Of a DNA stretch of 64,000 bases, positions 45,784 through 55,513 are shown piece by piece (the stretch's first letter is position 1; each line of letters begins with the position of its first letter). The notes beneath the pieces are model-generated. The model did not search any database. It saw nothing but the letters and a program-made list of their open reading frames with translations, and was not told where the DNA came from. The position numbers and the translations under genes were made by a program. The DNA is from Priestia megaterium NBRC 15308 = ATCC 14581 (GTDB lineage Bacteria; Bacillota; Bacilli; Bacillales; Bacillaceae_H): NCBI RefSeq assembly GCF_000832985.1, contig NZ_CP009920.1, positions 1-64,000 on the forward strand. Reading direction: 5' to 3'.

Positions 45784-46196
45784 CGTTGAATTTCCCCCTT
45801 TTCTAGCGTGTACCACGTTTTGGGGCCTCATGTTTACCGTAAACTCATTTAGATTCACCTACACATTTCGCACCTCTGCCTTCTTTCTTGTAGGTAGAAA
45901 TTTGAAAAAGCATGTCCATGGTCTGAAAAGCGTGTTTTTAAGTCTTTAAAGCTAGATAACTTATAATTTTTTCAATTATATATGCTTTTAGACCCTTCTT
46001 TTCTCCGTTTTATTACTTATTAATTCTCGTTTTATCCAAATATATCCCTATATACTAAATCTTTTATCACATGTATTTTATAAATATCACGGCGATTTCC
46101 CCTCAACAGGATAAATAATAGATTTCTAGGAATAGAACGTTTATAATATTCTTTGAAGTTTTACTTTTAGAAAGATTCACTAATGGAGGAAGAAAT
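45784..46196. other. 413-bp intergenic region
   Basis: AT-rich. Divergent promoters for hutI and the 87-residue gene must lie here; TATAAT at 46142-46147 on the plus strand is a good -10 but with no clear -35. No RNA gene or coding frame with a ribosome site. Confidence 0.5.
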
Positions 46197-46460
46197 ATGA
46201 TTGTCAACTATAAAAACCAAGCAACCGGTCATCGCATGAATAACGGCTGGAATCTTTTCTATGCGTCAAACTTAACGATGTGGCGCAAAGATGAAAAGTA
46301 TTTGCTTTTAGATGAAAACCAAGATGTAGTGATGATCTTTGGCTTTAAAAAAGACGAAATCATTCTAGATAAATTGCAAACGTGGGGCTATACATTTGGT
46401 GTCCATCCAGAGAAAAAACAAATTTCCTGCTTGCAGCGTCAAGAAGAAATTGGTGAATAA
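46197..46460 (+). CDS. Small protein, unknown
   Basis: 87 residues with several Trp/Tyr/Phe and a basic N-terminus, likely a small alpha/beta fold. AATGGAGGAAG precedes the ATG. The terminator after it is clear. Not recognised. Confidence 0.65.
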   Translation: MIVNYKNQATGHRMNNGWNLFYASNLTMWRKDEKYLLLDENQDVVMIFGFKKDEIILDKLQTWGYTFGVHPEKKQISCLQRQEEIGE

Positions 46461-46493
46461 AAAGAGGGCTGAATTTCTTCAGTCCTCTTTCTT
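46459..46493. terminator. Bidirectional terminator
   Basis: Stem AAAGAGGGCTGAA/TTCAGTCCTCTTT (one G-T type mismatch) between the 87-residue gene and the LCP gene. Confidence 0.88.
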
Positions 46494-46494
46494 A

Positions 46495-47322
46495 TTAATG
46501 GGTTTGTTGAAACATAGCGCTCAGCTGTTTTTTTTCAGATGGTTTGACAACATAATACCATGTACCATCTACCATTTGTCCTTCTCCTTTTACGGTTACC
46601 GTTTCGAAATCAGGCCGGCCCTTCTTAATAACGTTATACATCGTAAATGCATCGCTGACATCAATATTCGTTCGAATATGCTTCTTTACAAGCGTGAGGA
46701 GACTTGGAATGTTTTTCACCGTTGACATGTTCATTCCTTTATCTAATAGAGCTTCCACTACTTGGCGCTGGCGATTATTTCTACCTAAATCTCCTTTTGG
46801 ATCTTCGTGTCTCATCCGCACATAGGCAAGAGCTTTTTCGCCGTTCAACGCATTTTCTCCTTCAGGAAAGATAAATGAATCAAACACAAAAGGAAACGGG
46901 TTCTTAACGTATACTCCGCCAAGTTCATCTACTACATCTTTAAAGCCTTCCATATTTACTTTCACATAATAATCGACATCGATATCTAAGAAGTTCTCAA
47001 CCGTGCGCACGGTTAAAGGAATGCCTCCGTATCGATAAGCATGATTAATTTTCTCATCCGGTCCTTTTCCATCAATGTGCACGCGCGTATCTCTAGGGAT
47101 CGGCATAACTTTTGCTTTATTGTGGCTCGTATCTAAGTTGACCACCATTAATACATCTGAGCGGCCTGTATCTCCTGGCCTTTCATCTACGCCCATAACC
47201 AGTACATTAAACGAGTGAGGCTGCTCTTTAGCAGATGTTTCCTGTTGATAGGCAATTCCAAATCCAGCGGTTCCTAAAAGTAAAATACATGCCGCTAAGA
47301 TCCCTATTTTGTATTTTTTCAT
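46495..47322 (-). CDS. LytR-CpsA-Psr (LCP) cell-wall polymer ligase, TagU-like
   Basis: 275 residues. One membrane helix (about 5-25) then the extracellular LCP domain: VLVMGVDERPGD, PIPRDTRV (catalytic Arg pair and Asp), KINHAYRYGG and RMRHEDPKGDLGRNNRQR. LCP enzymes attach teichoic acids and other polymers to peptidoglycan. Monocistronic. Divergent neighbours are separate units. Confidence 0.92.
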   Translation of the reverse strand: MKKYKIGILAACILLLGTAGFGIAYQQETSAKEQPHSFNVLVMGVDERPGDTGRSDVLMVVNLDTSHNKAKVMPIPRDTRVHIDGKGPDEKINHAYRYGGIPLTVRTVENFLDIDVDYYVKVNMEGFKDVVDELGGVYVKNPFPFVFDSFIFPEGENALNGEKALAYVRMRHEDPKGDLGRNNRQRQVVEALLDKGMNMSTVKNIPSLLTLVKKHIRTNIDVSDAFTMYNVIKKGRPDFETVTVKGEGQMVDGTWYYVVKPSEKKQLSAMFQQTH

Positions 47323-47412
47323 TCATACGGTCTCCTTTACACGTCACTTACTCTCTATATGCCTTAATGAATGAAAATTTATACCTTTTTAGAGAAATTT
47401 AAGCATACGTCA

Positions 47413-47445
47413 AAAAAGCCTGCTTGTTGAGAAGCTGGCTTTTCA
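47413..47445 (-). terminator. Terminator behind the GNAT gene
   Basis: AAAAGCC-T-GCTT/AAGC-T-GGCTTTT, one internal T-T mismatch, 11 bp after the stop at 47456. Confidence 0.75.
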
Positions 47446-47455
47446 CTAGTAGATT

Positions 47456-47998
47456 TTAGCTTGATTTTTGATGCACATCACGCTGTGCCCATTCACTTTC
47501 TAACATACTCATTTCAATTAAGCTCCAGTACTGTCCATCTACAAGCCGGACATCTCGAAGAAGGCCTTCGCGTGTAAAGCCAATTCGTTCATAGGACTGA
47601 ATCGCCCGCTCGTTAAAATCAAAGACGCCGAGCGAAATTCGGTGAAGACCCAGTTCTTCAAAACCGAAAGCTAACACTTTTTCAAACATGTGCGAGCAAA
47701 GCCCTTTTCCTCTATACTCTTCACCAAGCAGCACTCGGCCAATTCTTCCTGTTTTATGATAATAATCAATATGAGCAAGAGAAATATGCCCAATAAGCTG
47801 TTCATTTTCATCTATGACGGAAAAAGCATAGGTAGAAGCACCATCTTCATTTGCATATCGAATGTAGTGTTTTAACTGTCTAGGAGTAAGCGGAAAAGAA
47901 AAGCTAGAGCCGCTCCATTGCACCATAAATGACTCGGAGGGAATCCAATCCATTAGCTGTTTAAAGTCTTTTTTGGAGAACGGTCGTAGAGCTATCAC
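47456..47998 (-). CDS. GNAT-family acetyltransferase, RimJ/RimI-type
   Basis: 180 residues from GTG 47998, preceded by GGGGGAG; a longer reading to 48064 has no site. ALRPFSKKDFKQL opening, then GRIGRVLLGEEYRGKGLCSHMFEK (motif A) and FNERAIQSYERIGFTREG (motif B). Likely acts on protein N-termini or small amines. Confidence 0.88.
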   Translation of the reverse strand: MIALRPFSKKDFKQLMDWIPSESFMVQWSGSSFSFPLTPRQLKHYIRYANEDGASTYAFSVIDENEQLIGHISLAHIDYYHKTGRIGRVLLGEEYRGKGLCSHMFEKVLAFGFEELGLHRISLGVFDFNERAIQSYERIGFTREGLLRDVRLVDGQYWSLIEMSMLESEWAQRDVHQKSS

Positions 47999-48073
47999 AT
48001 AATTCTCCCCCTTATTATTTCTGACTTTTCTAAATATATTACATTTATCATAATAAACTGTCAACTGTCTATG

Positions 48074-48100
48074 TAAAAAAAAGCCATCATTTCGATGACT
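48074..48100 (-). terminator. Intrinsic terminator of the 48100-48513 gene
   Basis: Stem AGTCATC/GATGGCT then seven U on the minus strand, right at the stop codon. Confidence 0.8.
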
Positions 48101-48513
48101 TATAGCTGTAATGCTTTTCTGAGAAGAGTTAAATCATGAGTGAATTCAAAAAAATAGGTTCTATTTTCATTGTCAAATACCATCATGATTGGCTTTTGGT
48201 TCGGCTCAAGAACAAAAATAACTTCACTTGCCAGCGTGTTGACCGCACTATTTTCAATTTTTAAGGCTGGATCAAGAGGTACTTTAACAAGATAGCCTTT
48301 TTTAGGAAGCGGACTTGCCTTTTTATATAAACCAGTAATGGAAGCAATACTTTTTTCAGCTTCTTTTTGAACATTTGGAGGTTTGAGCGTTGAACGAACG
48401 ACTCTGCCCGTTTCAATTTGAAATATCTCTACTTTTGGCTGTTCAGCATTTACTGCCTGCGGAAAAATAAAAGCAGCGAATACGACGCATACAGCCACCC
48501 ATTTTCGTATCAT
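48100..48513 (-). CDS. Secreted protein, unknown function
   Basis: 137 residues with a clear signal peptide (hydrophobic VAVCVVFAAFIF, cleavage near AVNA-E). Mature part is beta-rich with VKVPLDPALKIENSAV and a final FEFTHDL helix. No family known. ATG 48513 follows AGAGGTG at 6 nt. Confidence 0.7.
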   Translation of the reverse strand: MIRKWVAVCVVFAAFIFPQAVNAEQPKVEIFQIETGRVVRSTLKPPNVQKEAEKSIASITGLYKKASPLPKKGYLVKVPLDPALKIENSAVNTLASEVIFVLEPNQKPIMMVFDNENRTYFFEFTHDLTLLRKALQL

Positions 48514-48698
48514 TTTTAGCACCTCTTTCCATTCATTGTGGATGAGATGGAGATAAGAATGGTCGTCTCTTCTTATACTATGACCTATTTTTATGTATTT
48601 ATTTCACTAAATGAATGCCTATACTTCCATGTTTTTGTCATGTTCTCAGAACTTCCTCTATACACTACTAATAAGGACACGCTGTATGAGGTGATAAG

Positions 48699-49478
48699 AT
48701 GTCGTGGTTTGAAGCATTTATTTTGGGAATCATTCAAGGGCTTACAGAGTTTTTACCGATAAGCAGCACGGGGCATTTGTATTTAGGGCGCCACTTATTT
48801 GGCTTAGACGATGCAGGATTGTATCTAGATACGATGCTGCATATGGGCACTCTGCTTGCTGTATTTGTCTTTTATAAGCGTGAGCTATGGCATATTATTC
48901 GTTATCCCTTTAGCAAGCTTACAGGGCTTTTAGTAATGGGAACGATCCCTGCAGTTGCGATTGGTCTTTTGTTCAAAGACTATTTTGACAGTATTTCTAA
49001 ATCTGGCTTAACGATCGGCTGGGAATTTCTTGCGACAGGACTGCTGTTATGGTTTGGTGATTCCGTAAAAAATGGCTATAAAAAAATGGATCATATTTCA
49101 TACGGAGATGCCTTTTTTATCGGCTCGTTTCAAGCAGCTGCGATATTCCCTGCTGTATCTCGATCTGGTTTAACCATGGTAGCTGCGTTAATGCGAAAAT
49201 TAGACCGTGAAACAGCCGCTTACTTTTCATTTTTATTGTCGACTCCCGCCATTTGCGGAGCGGTGTTACTTCAGTTAAAAGATGTAGTCACAGGTGAAGT
49301 CGAGCAGCTTTCCGTTTTCTTTTTATTCGTTGCCACCTTTTCATCTGCTTTATTTGGTTATGTAGCGGTAAAATGGATGATCAATTATTTAAAGCATCAT
49401 TCATTAAAAACGTTTGCAATTTACGTTTGGATATTAGGTGCAGTCGTGCTGATTTGTCAGTTTACGGGGGTGTTTTAA
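48699..49478 (+). CDS. uppP: Undecaprenyl-diphosphate phosphatase, BacA/UppP family
   Basis: 259 residues, eight membrane segments. Recycles the lipid carrier undecaprenyl-PP for cell wall synthesis; overproduction gives bacitracin resistance. Catalytic regions: QGLTEFLPISSTGH (residues 13-26, with Glu17 and Ser/His) and PAVSRSGLTM (151-160, Arg155). AGGTGATAAG precedes the ATG. A secreted-protein gene follows by 1 bp, suggesting one unit. Confidence 0.95.
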   Translation: MSWFEAFILGIIQGLTEFLPISSTGHLYLGRHLFGLDDAGLYLDTMLHMGTLLAVFVFYKRELWHIIRYPFSKLTGLLVMGTIPAVAIGLLFKDYFDSISKSGLTIGWEFLATGLLLWFGDSVKNGYKKMDHISYGDAFFIGSFQAAAIFPAVSRSGLTMVAALMRKLDRETAAYFSFLLSTPAICGAVLLQLKDVVTGEVEQLSVFFLFVATFSSALFGYVAVKWMINYLKHHSLKTFAIYVWILGAVVLICQFTGVF

Positions 49479-49479
49479 G

Positions 49480-49818
49480 ATGAAGATGAAAGTCCGGACG
49501 CTTTTTCTAGTATTGTTTTTTGCCGGCATTTTAGTCGTGACAAGCTATGTTGATAACAATTCCCAGCAGTCGTTTAACAGTCTATCTCACCTTTCACTTG
49601 ATGGAGGAGCTGTTGAAACCTCTGCAGATGAAGACAAGGCGGAACAATTAAACATGTCGGTCAAAGAAGTTCATGTTAAAACAGAAAAAAGAGGCGGATA
49701 CCGAATTGAAGTGTACGAACAAGTAAATGTTTATAGAGATGATAAAGGAAAAGTAGTAAAAAAAGTTCCCACGGGAGAATATCAAACGTTGAAATATAAA
49801 CTGAATGAAAAAAAATAA
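49480..49818 (+). CDS. Secreted protein downstream of uppP
   Basis: 112 residues: uncleaved or signal-type N-terminal helix (about 5-22), then a soluble domain with EVHVKTEKRGGYRIEVYEQVNVYRD and a Lys-rich end. It starts just after the uppP stop, with GGGGGTG before it (inside uppP), so it is co-transcribed and translationally linked. Unknown function; a cell-surface role is inferred. Confidence 0.65.
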   Translation: MKMKVRTLFLVLFFAGILVVTSYVDNNSQQSFNSLSHLSLDGGAVETSADEDKAEQLNMSVKEVHVKTEKRGGYRIEVYEQVNVYRDDKGKVVKKVPTGEYQTLKYKLNEKK

Positions 49819-49850
49819 ACCACTTACCGAAGTAAGTGGTTTTATTTTTA
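49808..49850. terminator. Bidirectional terminator
   Basis: Stem AAACCACTTAC/GTAAGTGGTTT with A/T runs, between the uppP unit and the end of the qox operon. Confidence 0.92.
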
Positions 49851-50156
49851 ATGGTTAAAGTGAGCTGCAAGAATCCACAGTGTACCCACAACGATACAAA
49901 GTGCAATAAAGAAACTGTAAAGAATATTTGCAACCTGTACTTTACCATTTTCACTTTCAGTCATGTGCATGAACATTACTAGCTGCATTGCTGCTTGTAA
50001 TAACGCTAGGATCATGATAAGAGTCATCGTAATGCTTCTTGATAGATCAGCTAGCACTACTAAACCAAGCGCTGCGAATGTTAAGGCTAGTGAAAGGATA
50101 AGCCCAAATACATGACTAAGCGGAAAACCTGCTTTTTGGCCTTGTTTATTTTCCAT
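49848..50156 (-). CDS. qoxD: Quinol oxidase subunit IV
   Basis: 102 residues, three membrane helices, with LPMHMTESENGK-like loop (HMTESENGKVQVANI) characteristic of subunit IV of aa3/bo-type oxidases. Last gene of qoxABCD, three bp after qoxC. Stabilises the complex. GGAAAATAAACA-type site is modest. Confidence 0.92.
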   Translation of the reverse strand: MENKQGQKAGFPLSHVFGLILSLALTFAALGLVVLADLSRSITMTLIMILALLQAAMQLVMFMHMTESENGKVQVANILYSFFIALCIVVGTLWILAAHFNH

Positions 50157-50159
50157 GTC

Positions 50160-50768
50160 TTATCCCACCAATCCGTTCAAGTATACAAGCGTGAAGATGA
50201 AGATCCATACAACATCAAGGAAATGCCAGTATAAACCGATAATAAATACTTTACGAGCAGTAACTGGTGTTAATCCTCGTCTTACTAATTGAATAATAAT
50301 ACTGATTGCCCAGAATACACCGACTGTTACGTGAAGACCGTGCGTTCCAAGTAGTGTAAAGAACCCTGATAAGAAGGCACTTGTTTGCATTGTTGCACCT
50401 TCGTGAACTGCGTACATGTAAAACTCACGAATTTCGTAGAAAAGGAATCCTCCACCAAGAACAAGCGTAATCACGAACCAAACTAAAAGTCCTTTTAAAT
50501 CATTATTACGCATTTTAAAGATGGCAATTCCCATCGTGAAACTACTGAATAGTAGTAACAGCGTTTCGATCATAAAATCTTTAACAACGAACAGTTCTTC
50601 TGCAGTAGGGCCACCCGCTGTACGCGTATGGTACGTTAAGTACGTTACGAACAGCGTAGAGAACAACGCGATCTCGGCACCTAAGAAAATCCAGAATCCA
50701 AGGATATTCAGGCGACTTTGTTCTTCTTGGTATTCTAACGGCAATGATTTATCTAAATGTCCTGCCAT
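50160..50768 (-). CDS. qoxC: Quinol oxidase subunit III
   Basis: 202 residues, five membrane helices, with SFTMGIAIFKMRNNDLKG and LGTHGLHVTVGVFWAI, subunit III landmarks. Its ATG overlaps the qoxB stop by one base (TAATG), so translation is coupled. Confidence 0.95.
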   Translation of the reverse strand: MAGHLDKSLPLEYQEEQSRLNILGFWIFLGAEIALFSTLFVTYLTYHTRTAGGPTAEELFVVKDFMIETLLLLFSSFTMGIAIFKMRNNDLKGLLVWFVITLVLGGGFLFYEIREFYMYAVHEGATMQTSAFLSGFFTLLGTHGLHVTVGVFWAISIIIQLVRRGLTPVTARKVFIIGLYWHFLDVVWIFIFTLVYLNGLVG

Positions 50769-52711
50769 TATTTGTCACCCCCTGTAATTCCTTCAACCTT
50801 CTTGATTTCATCTACTTTTACATAGAAGCCCGGATCATAATCAAATGAACGAGCAAGCATACAAGCAAAAATACCTGCTAATCCAACAATTGCCATTGGA
50901 ATCCATTCAAACACTAAGCCAAATCCACCGATAAACCAGAAAATACCTGAGATAAACGGCACACCAGAGTTGCTTGGTAAGTGAATTGGTTTTAAGTCTT
51001 CTGCTTTAATTTCTGTTTCATTACGTTTTTTCATGTGCCAGAATGCATCCATTTCTTTCACATGAGGAATTACTGCAAAGTTGTAAGCTTGAACTGGTGA
51101 TTTAGTCCACCACTCAAGTGTACGACCATCCCAAGGATCGTTTGCAGTGTCGCGTTTGTTTTTCCATGCACTGTATAATAAGTTAACTACTAATACGAAG
51201 AAGCCAAGACCCATTAAGAATGCACCAATTGTTGAAACTAAGTTTAATCCGTTCCAGCCAAGGTTGTCTGCATAAGTTTGCATACGACGAGTCATACCGT
51301 CTAAACCTAGGAAGAATTGTGGGAAGAAACATACGTTAAATCCAACAACAAAAATCCAGAATGAAATTTTTCCTAATTTTTCGTTCAACGTGTGACCGAA
51401 AATCTTTGGATACCAGAAGTATAAACCTGCGAAACAGCCAAACACTGTACCAGAGATTAATACATAGTGGAAGTGAGCGATTAGGAAGTAACTGTTATGA
51501 TATTGATAATCGGCTGATGCCATCGCAAGCATAACCCCTGTTACCCCACCGATTACGAAGTTTGGAATAAACGCTAATGACCAAAGCATCGCAGTCGTAA
51601 ATTTGATACGGCCTTTATACATTGTAAAGAGCCAGTTAAAGATTTTAACTCCAGTTGGTACGGCGATTAACATCGTTGTAATTGAGAAGAACGAGTTAAC
51701 TGACGGTGAGTTACCCATTGTAAAGAAGTGATGCACCCATACAAGGTAACTTAAGAATGCGATACCGACCATTGATACAACCATTGCTTTATAACCGAAT
51801 AAGTTCTTACGAGAATGTGTACTGATAACTTCTGAGAAGACACCGAATACCGGTAAAATAACGATATATACTTCAGGGTGACCCCAAATCCAGAATAAGT
51901 TAGCCCACATCATTGGAAGACCGCCGTTAGCCATTGTAAAGAAGGCTGTTCCGAATACACGGTCAAGTGTCATAAGTGCAAGCGCTACTGTTAATACAGG
52001 GAACGCGAAAATAATAATAATTGATGTGATGAAGATTGACCAAGTAAACATTGGCATTTTCATCATTGTCATGCCAGGGGCACGCATTTTTAAGATTGTT
52101 ACAAAGAAGTTGATACCAGTCATTAATGTACCAGCACCAGCAATCTGTAGTGAAACGGCATAGAAGTTATTTCCGATACCTTCACTGAATTCTTTACCTG
52201 CAAGCGGGAAGTAACTTGTCCAACCTGCATCAGGAGCTCCTCCGATTACGAAAGAAAGGTTAAATAGCATTGCTCCCATAAAGAATGTCCAGAAACTAAT
52301 TGCGTTTAGGAACGGATATGCTACGTCACGCGCACCAATTTGTAATGGAACGATTACGTTCATTAGTCCGATAATAAATGGCATTGCCATGAATAAGATC
52401 ATGATAACACCGTGAGCCGTGAAGACTCCGTTGTAGTGATGTTCATCTAAAATATTCATACCCGGGAATGCAAGCTGCATACGCATCATGATTCCATCGA
52501 TTCCGCCGCGGAAAAGCATTAATACAGCTGAAAGGATGTACATGACACCGAGTCTTTTATGGTCAACTGTTGTTAACCATTCTGTCCATAACCATTTCCA
52601 TTTCTTGAAATATGTTAAGACAAAAACGATACCGATGACCGTCATAGCGATTGCTGCGTCAGCAGCGTAAATCATAGGTTCGCCAGTGACGAAAAATTCA
52701 TCTAGCTTCAT
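50768..52711 (-). CDS. qoxB: Quinol oxidase subunit I (heme-copper)
   Basis: 647 residues, 14-15 membrane helices. Binds low-spin heme, high-spin heme and Cu[18 protein letters not shown] (His ligand), [13 protein letters not shown] (His-Tyr crosslink pair and CuB His), HHFFTMG (two CuB His) and SHFHYVL-like HFHYVLISG (heme His pair). Reduces O2 to water and pumps protons. ATG 52711 has GGGGGAAGA upstream; the ORF start at 52726 is upstream of the typical protein start. Confidence 0.96.
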   Translation of the reverse strand: MKLDEFFVTGEPMIYAADAAIAMTVIGIVFVLTYFKKWKWLWTEWLTTVDHKRLGVMYILSAVLMLFRGGIDGIMMRMQLAFPGMNILDEHHYNGVFTAHGVIMILFMAMPFIIGLMNVIVPLQIGARDVAYPFLNAISFWTFFMGAMLFNLSFVIGGAPDAGWTSYFPLAGKEFSEGIGNNFYAVSLQIAGAGTLMTGINFFVTILKMRAPGMTMMKMPMFTWSIFITSIIIIFAFPVLTVALALMTLDRVFGTAFFTMANGGLPMMWANLFWIWGHPEVYIVILPVFGVFSEVISTHSRKNLFGYKAMVVSMVGIAFLSYLVWVHHFFTMGNSPSVNSFFSITTMLIAVPTGVKIFNWLFTMYKGRIKFTTAMLWSLAFIPNFVIGGVTGVMLAMASADYQYHNSYFLIAHFHYVLISGTVFGCFAGLYFWYPKIFGHTLNEKLGKISFWIFVVGFNVCFFPQFFLGLDGMTRRMQTYADNLGWNGLNLVSTIGAFLMGLGFFVLVVNLLYSAWKNKRDTANDPWDGRTLEWWTKSPVQAYNFAVIPHVKEMDAFWHMKKRNETEIKAEDLKPIHLPSNSGVPFISGIFWFIGGFGLVFEWIPMAIVGLAGIFACMLARSFDYDPGFYVKVDEIKKVEGITGGDK

Positions 52712-52757
52712 TATGTCTTCCCCCAATCATTACGTTATTTAGTGTAATAAATGAATG

Positions 52758-53711
52758 TTATTCATGATTTGAGTGATCCATGTTTTCCATTTCTTCATTA
52801 CTCGTTTTTTCGTCTTCTTTCATCTTGCTGTGATCATGTCCTGTACCACGTTCTAGCTCTTTGCCAGGAATGTATACATCTTTTGCATGGTCAATCCATT
52901 TTAAATGTGTACCGTTGTAAGTTTGACGACCAACAACGCCTGGGCTTAGGATTTGATCATATTTCTTTTCAGTCAGTTTACCAGCTGTACCTTTTACATC
53001 ACTAACCCACTCTTTGAAGTCTTTGTCCGTTTGAGCTTGAACTTCGAACTGCATTTGAGTGAAATGTTCACCCGAGAAGTTAGCACTACGTCCCATATAA
53101 GAACCAGGCTTATCAGCTTCTAAGTATAATGGCATTGACATATTGTTCATCGAATATTTTTGTCCGCCAAGTTCTGGTACCCAGAATGAGTTCATAGGTC
53201 CTTGAGCCGTTAACTCAAATTTCACTGGCGTATCTGCTGGAATGTTTACATAGTTAACCGTCTCGATATTTTGTTCCGGATAGCTGAAAATCCATTTCCA
53301 GTTTGCAGATGTAACGTGAATCACGATTGGATCTTTATCCTTTGATTCTGCCGGTACTTCTTCTGCAGAGTAGATCGCTTTAACAGTTGGCACTGCTAAT
53401 AGAATTAAGATGATGATTGGGAAAGCTGTCCAAATAACCTCCATCTTTAAGTTACCTTCTTGCTCAGGTGGCTCATAGTCCATGTTTTCAGGTTTTTCAC
53501 GATATTTGACAAGAACAAATATAAAAATAGCAAATACGACAACAACCACGATCAACATCATCCACATAGACCAAATGATTAAATCAGATTGCGTTTTTGC
53601 AACAGGACCTTGCGGGTTCAATACAGCAAGTTTTGAACAACCGCTCAAAAATACTAGTGAAAGCGCAGATAGTAAACCTACTAGCTTCCAAAATCCTTTT
53701 TTTGGTTTCAC
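52758..53711 (-). CDS. qoxA: Quinol oxidase subunit II
   Basis: 317 residues. Lipoprotein signal with lipobox LSGC (Cys25), two membrane helices (about 40-65 and 85-108), then the cupredoxin-like domain (WKWIFSYPE, PMNSFWVPELGGQKYSMNNM). The CuA cysteines of cytochrome c oxidases are absent, so the enzyme uses quinol rather than cytochrome c. C-terminus is His-rich. First gene of qoxABCD. Confidence 0.95.
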   Translation of the reverse strand: MKPKKGFWKLVGLLSALSLVFLSGCSKLAVLNPQGPVAKTQSDLIIWSMWMMLIVVVVVFAIFIFVLVKYREKPENMDYEPPEQEGNLKMEVIWTAFPIIILILLAVPTVKAIYSAEEVPAESKDKDPIVIHVTSANWKWIFSYPEQNIETVNYVNIPADTPVKFELTAQGPMNSFWVPELGGQKYSMNNMSMPLYLEADKPGSYMGRSANFSGEHFTQMQFEVQAQTDKDFKEWVSDVKGTAGKLTEKKYDQILSPGVVGRQTYNGTHLKWIDHAKDVYIPGKELERGTGHDHSKMKEDEKTSNEEMENMDHSNHE

Positions 53712-54277
53712 TTAAAACTCTCCTTTCTAACAACACATGATGCGAAGCCTATATTGATGAACATTCAAAATGCGCTATCTTTCGCTAGATAACGACATTT
53801 TTATACAGACTCTCTTCCCCCTTATTTGTAGGCCACTACTATTGTAATACAAAATGACATTTTTTTCGTCCCTTTTGCTTTATTTTTTTATATTAAAAAT
53901 ATTCTAATATAGTGACTGTACCAATGGGGTTAGAGTGCTTCAACCTTGCGATATTCTATCACATAATTTGGTATGAATAAATGTAAATAAAAGGATTCAG
54001 CTCCCATTTCTTAACTATTTCTTTAGGAATAACTGCAAAATTAGCTTTGCATGTTTGCTTCAACATTGATATATCAATACACATCGACATAATTGAATAT
54101 TTTGTGACAAATTTTCAAAGAAAATGTGACGTCCTGTATGAAACTTATTTTGCCCGTTAATTCCCTTTTATTTTGTAGCAAATATTTGATTTTTTTGCTT
54201 AAAATTCTTTCTTTCGAAAATATGAACAAAACGTGAATTTTTTTAAAAAGCTTTTTATTACAGAAAAAAGCTGCGTG
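53712..54277. other. 566-bp region upstream of qoxA
   Basis: Very AT-rich. Holds the qox promoter region (TACAAT at 53846-53841 on the minus strand is a possible -10, without a convincing -35) and, at the far end, the terminator of the 54278 gene. No gene or known RNA was found. Confidence 0.5.
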
Positions 54278-54292
54278 TTACTCACGCAGCTC
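54264..54292 (-). terminator. Intrinsic terminator of the 54278-54856 gene
   Basis: Stem AGCTGCGTG/CACGCAGCT and U-run on the minus strand, overlapping the gene's last codons. Confidence 0.85.
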
Positions 54293-54856
54293 TTGATCCA
54301 TAAATTCTTTAACCGTGATATCATCCCCTGCTTTATCCAGCAGCGTTGTCGTTGCTGGAAACGGATGTTTAATATGACTCGGTATTTTTTCATACAGCAC
54401 AAAATAATCACTTTTTGGAACCGCGGCATCAATTGTATACGTATCGTGCACTAAAGCCGCCTTTACTCGCTCAATTTGTTTACTTCTATTTGTTCCTGTA
54501 AACAGCGCATATGTCCCTTTATTTGTATGGATATCATCATAATCCACTAAATTGCTCATTTTGGTACTGACTTCAATACGCAGGCGTTTGTTCCATCCTT
54601 GCTTCAATACGGCCATTCCTTCTTTATCACCAGGTATGGAGAATAAGGCTATGTATGTATTAGAGTGATCAACCCGTTTAAAATCTTGCAGCGTAATCCT
54701 TGCAGAACCATCAATACTTTCTTTATGCTCCCAATTTCGCAAATGCTGCTGCACACTTGCCGCATTGTTTTCAATCGGATATCGAATCATTTCATACGCA
54801 ACAATTACAACCGCTATACAAATGAACAGAAATAGCAACCGCTTTATCTTTCGCAC
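54278..54856 (-). CDS. Membrane-anchored protein, unknown
   Basis: 192 residues, GTG start with AAGGTGA upstream. One N-terminal membrane helix (about 6-24), then a large outer domain with ARITLQDFKRVDHSNTYIALFSI and GTYALFTGTNRSKQIERVKAAL. Predicted beta/alpha; no family. Ends at its own terminator. Confidence 0.7.
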   Translation of the reverse strand: MRKIKRLLFLFICIAVVIVAYEMIRYPIENNAASVQQHLRNWEHKESIDGSARITLQDFKRVDHSNTYIALFSIPGDKEGMAVLKQGWNKRLRIEVSTKMSNLVDYDDIHTNKGTYALFTGTNRSKQIERVKAALVHDTYTIDAAVPKSDYFVLYEKIPSHIKHPFPATTTLLDKAGDDITVKEFMDQELRE

Positions 54857-55165
54857 ATCTATTCACCTTCCTTAGCTTACTCCCCTTTTATGTAATTGCC
54901 TAAATTATAACTTCCTATTAAACCTCTGTCTATGCACTAGGAGAACTACGTTTTTTTTTACCACAAAAGGGATTTTTCAAACCTTTTGTCATAAAAATAC
55001 GCTAAAAGACTCAGTAGCTGTTGAACCAAAAGAAACCGATCCCTGCCCCCCCTTCTCATCTTCATAACAAAAAAAGATACCCGTTTTGACACAGGTATCT
55101 TTCAGCTTATATATCACAGCTTTCCAAAAGGAAACCCTATAAAGGGTCATTTGCTGTTCTTTTTA
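54857..55165. other. 309-bp intergenic region
   Basis: Contains the terminator of the rhodanese-like gene (55069-55103) and a short C-rich stretch near 55045. No coding frame or RNA motif is seen. Confidence 0.5.
55069..55103 (-). terminator. Intrinsic terminator of the rhodanese-like gene
   Basis: Stem AAAGATACC/GGTATCTTT with A/T flanks. Confidence 0.85.
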
Positions 55166-55513
55166 TTACACACATCTTTCCGCACACATGTATCCCTTGA
55201 CCTGGTACCCATGTTTTTTGAGCTGACGAATGCTTAAATTTCGGGAAATGCTGTCAGGAACAATTACAACCACTTCTTTATATGGAATTTCCTCATGCTG
55301 TCTCTCTAAATAAGGAAGCGGAATATGGATTGCTTTTTGACAGGGGTTTTGTTTCATTTCATGAAAATGACGAACATCTACATACGAAATTGTTGTAGAA
55401 GCACAGTCGACGGTCGTCACTTTCTTTATTCCCTGCACCGGCACATAGCGTTTATAAAAACTGTAACACATTAATAAAAGTAAAATACCTATGCTCATAT
55501 ATAGTATCGCCAT
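55166..55513 (-). CDS. Membrane-anchored rhodanese-like domain protein
   Basis: 115 residues: one membrane helix (about 3-18), then a rhodanese-type domain (TTISYVDVRHFHEM, IPLPYLERQHEEIP, EVVVIVPDSISRN). The usual active-site Cys loop is replaced (IVPDSIS), so it is probably not a sulfurtransferase; its two C-terminal cysteines (YMCAERC) could take part in sulfur or metal handling. GGGAGGAAA precedes ATG. The promoter carries a CsoR/CstR-type dyad, which would fit control by reactive sulfur or copper. Confidence 0.8.
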   Translation of the reverse strand: MAILYMSIGILLLLMCYSFYKRYVPVQGIKKVTTVDCASTTISYVDVRHFHEMKQNPCQKAIHIPLPYLERQHEEIPYKEVVVIVPDSISRNLSIRQLKKHGYQVKGYMCAERCV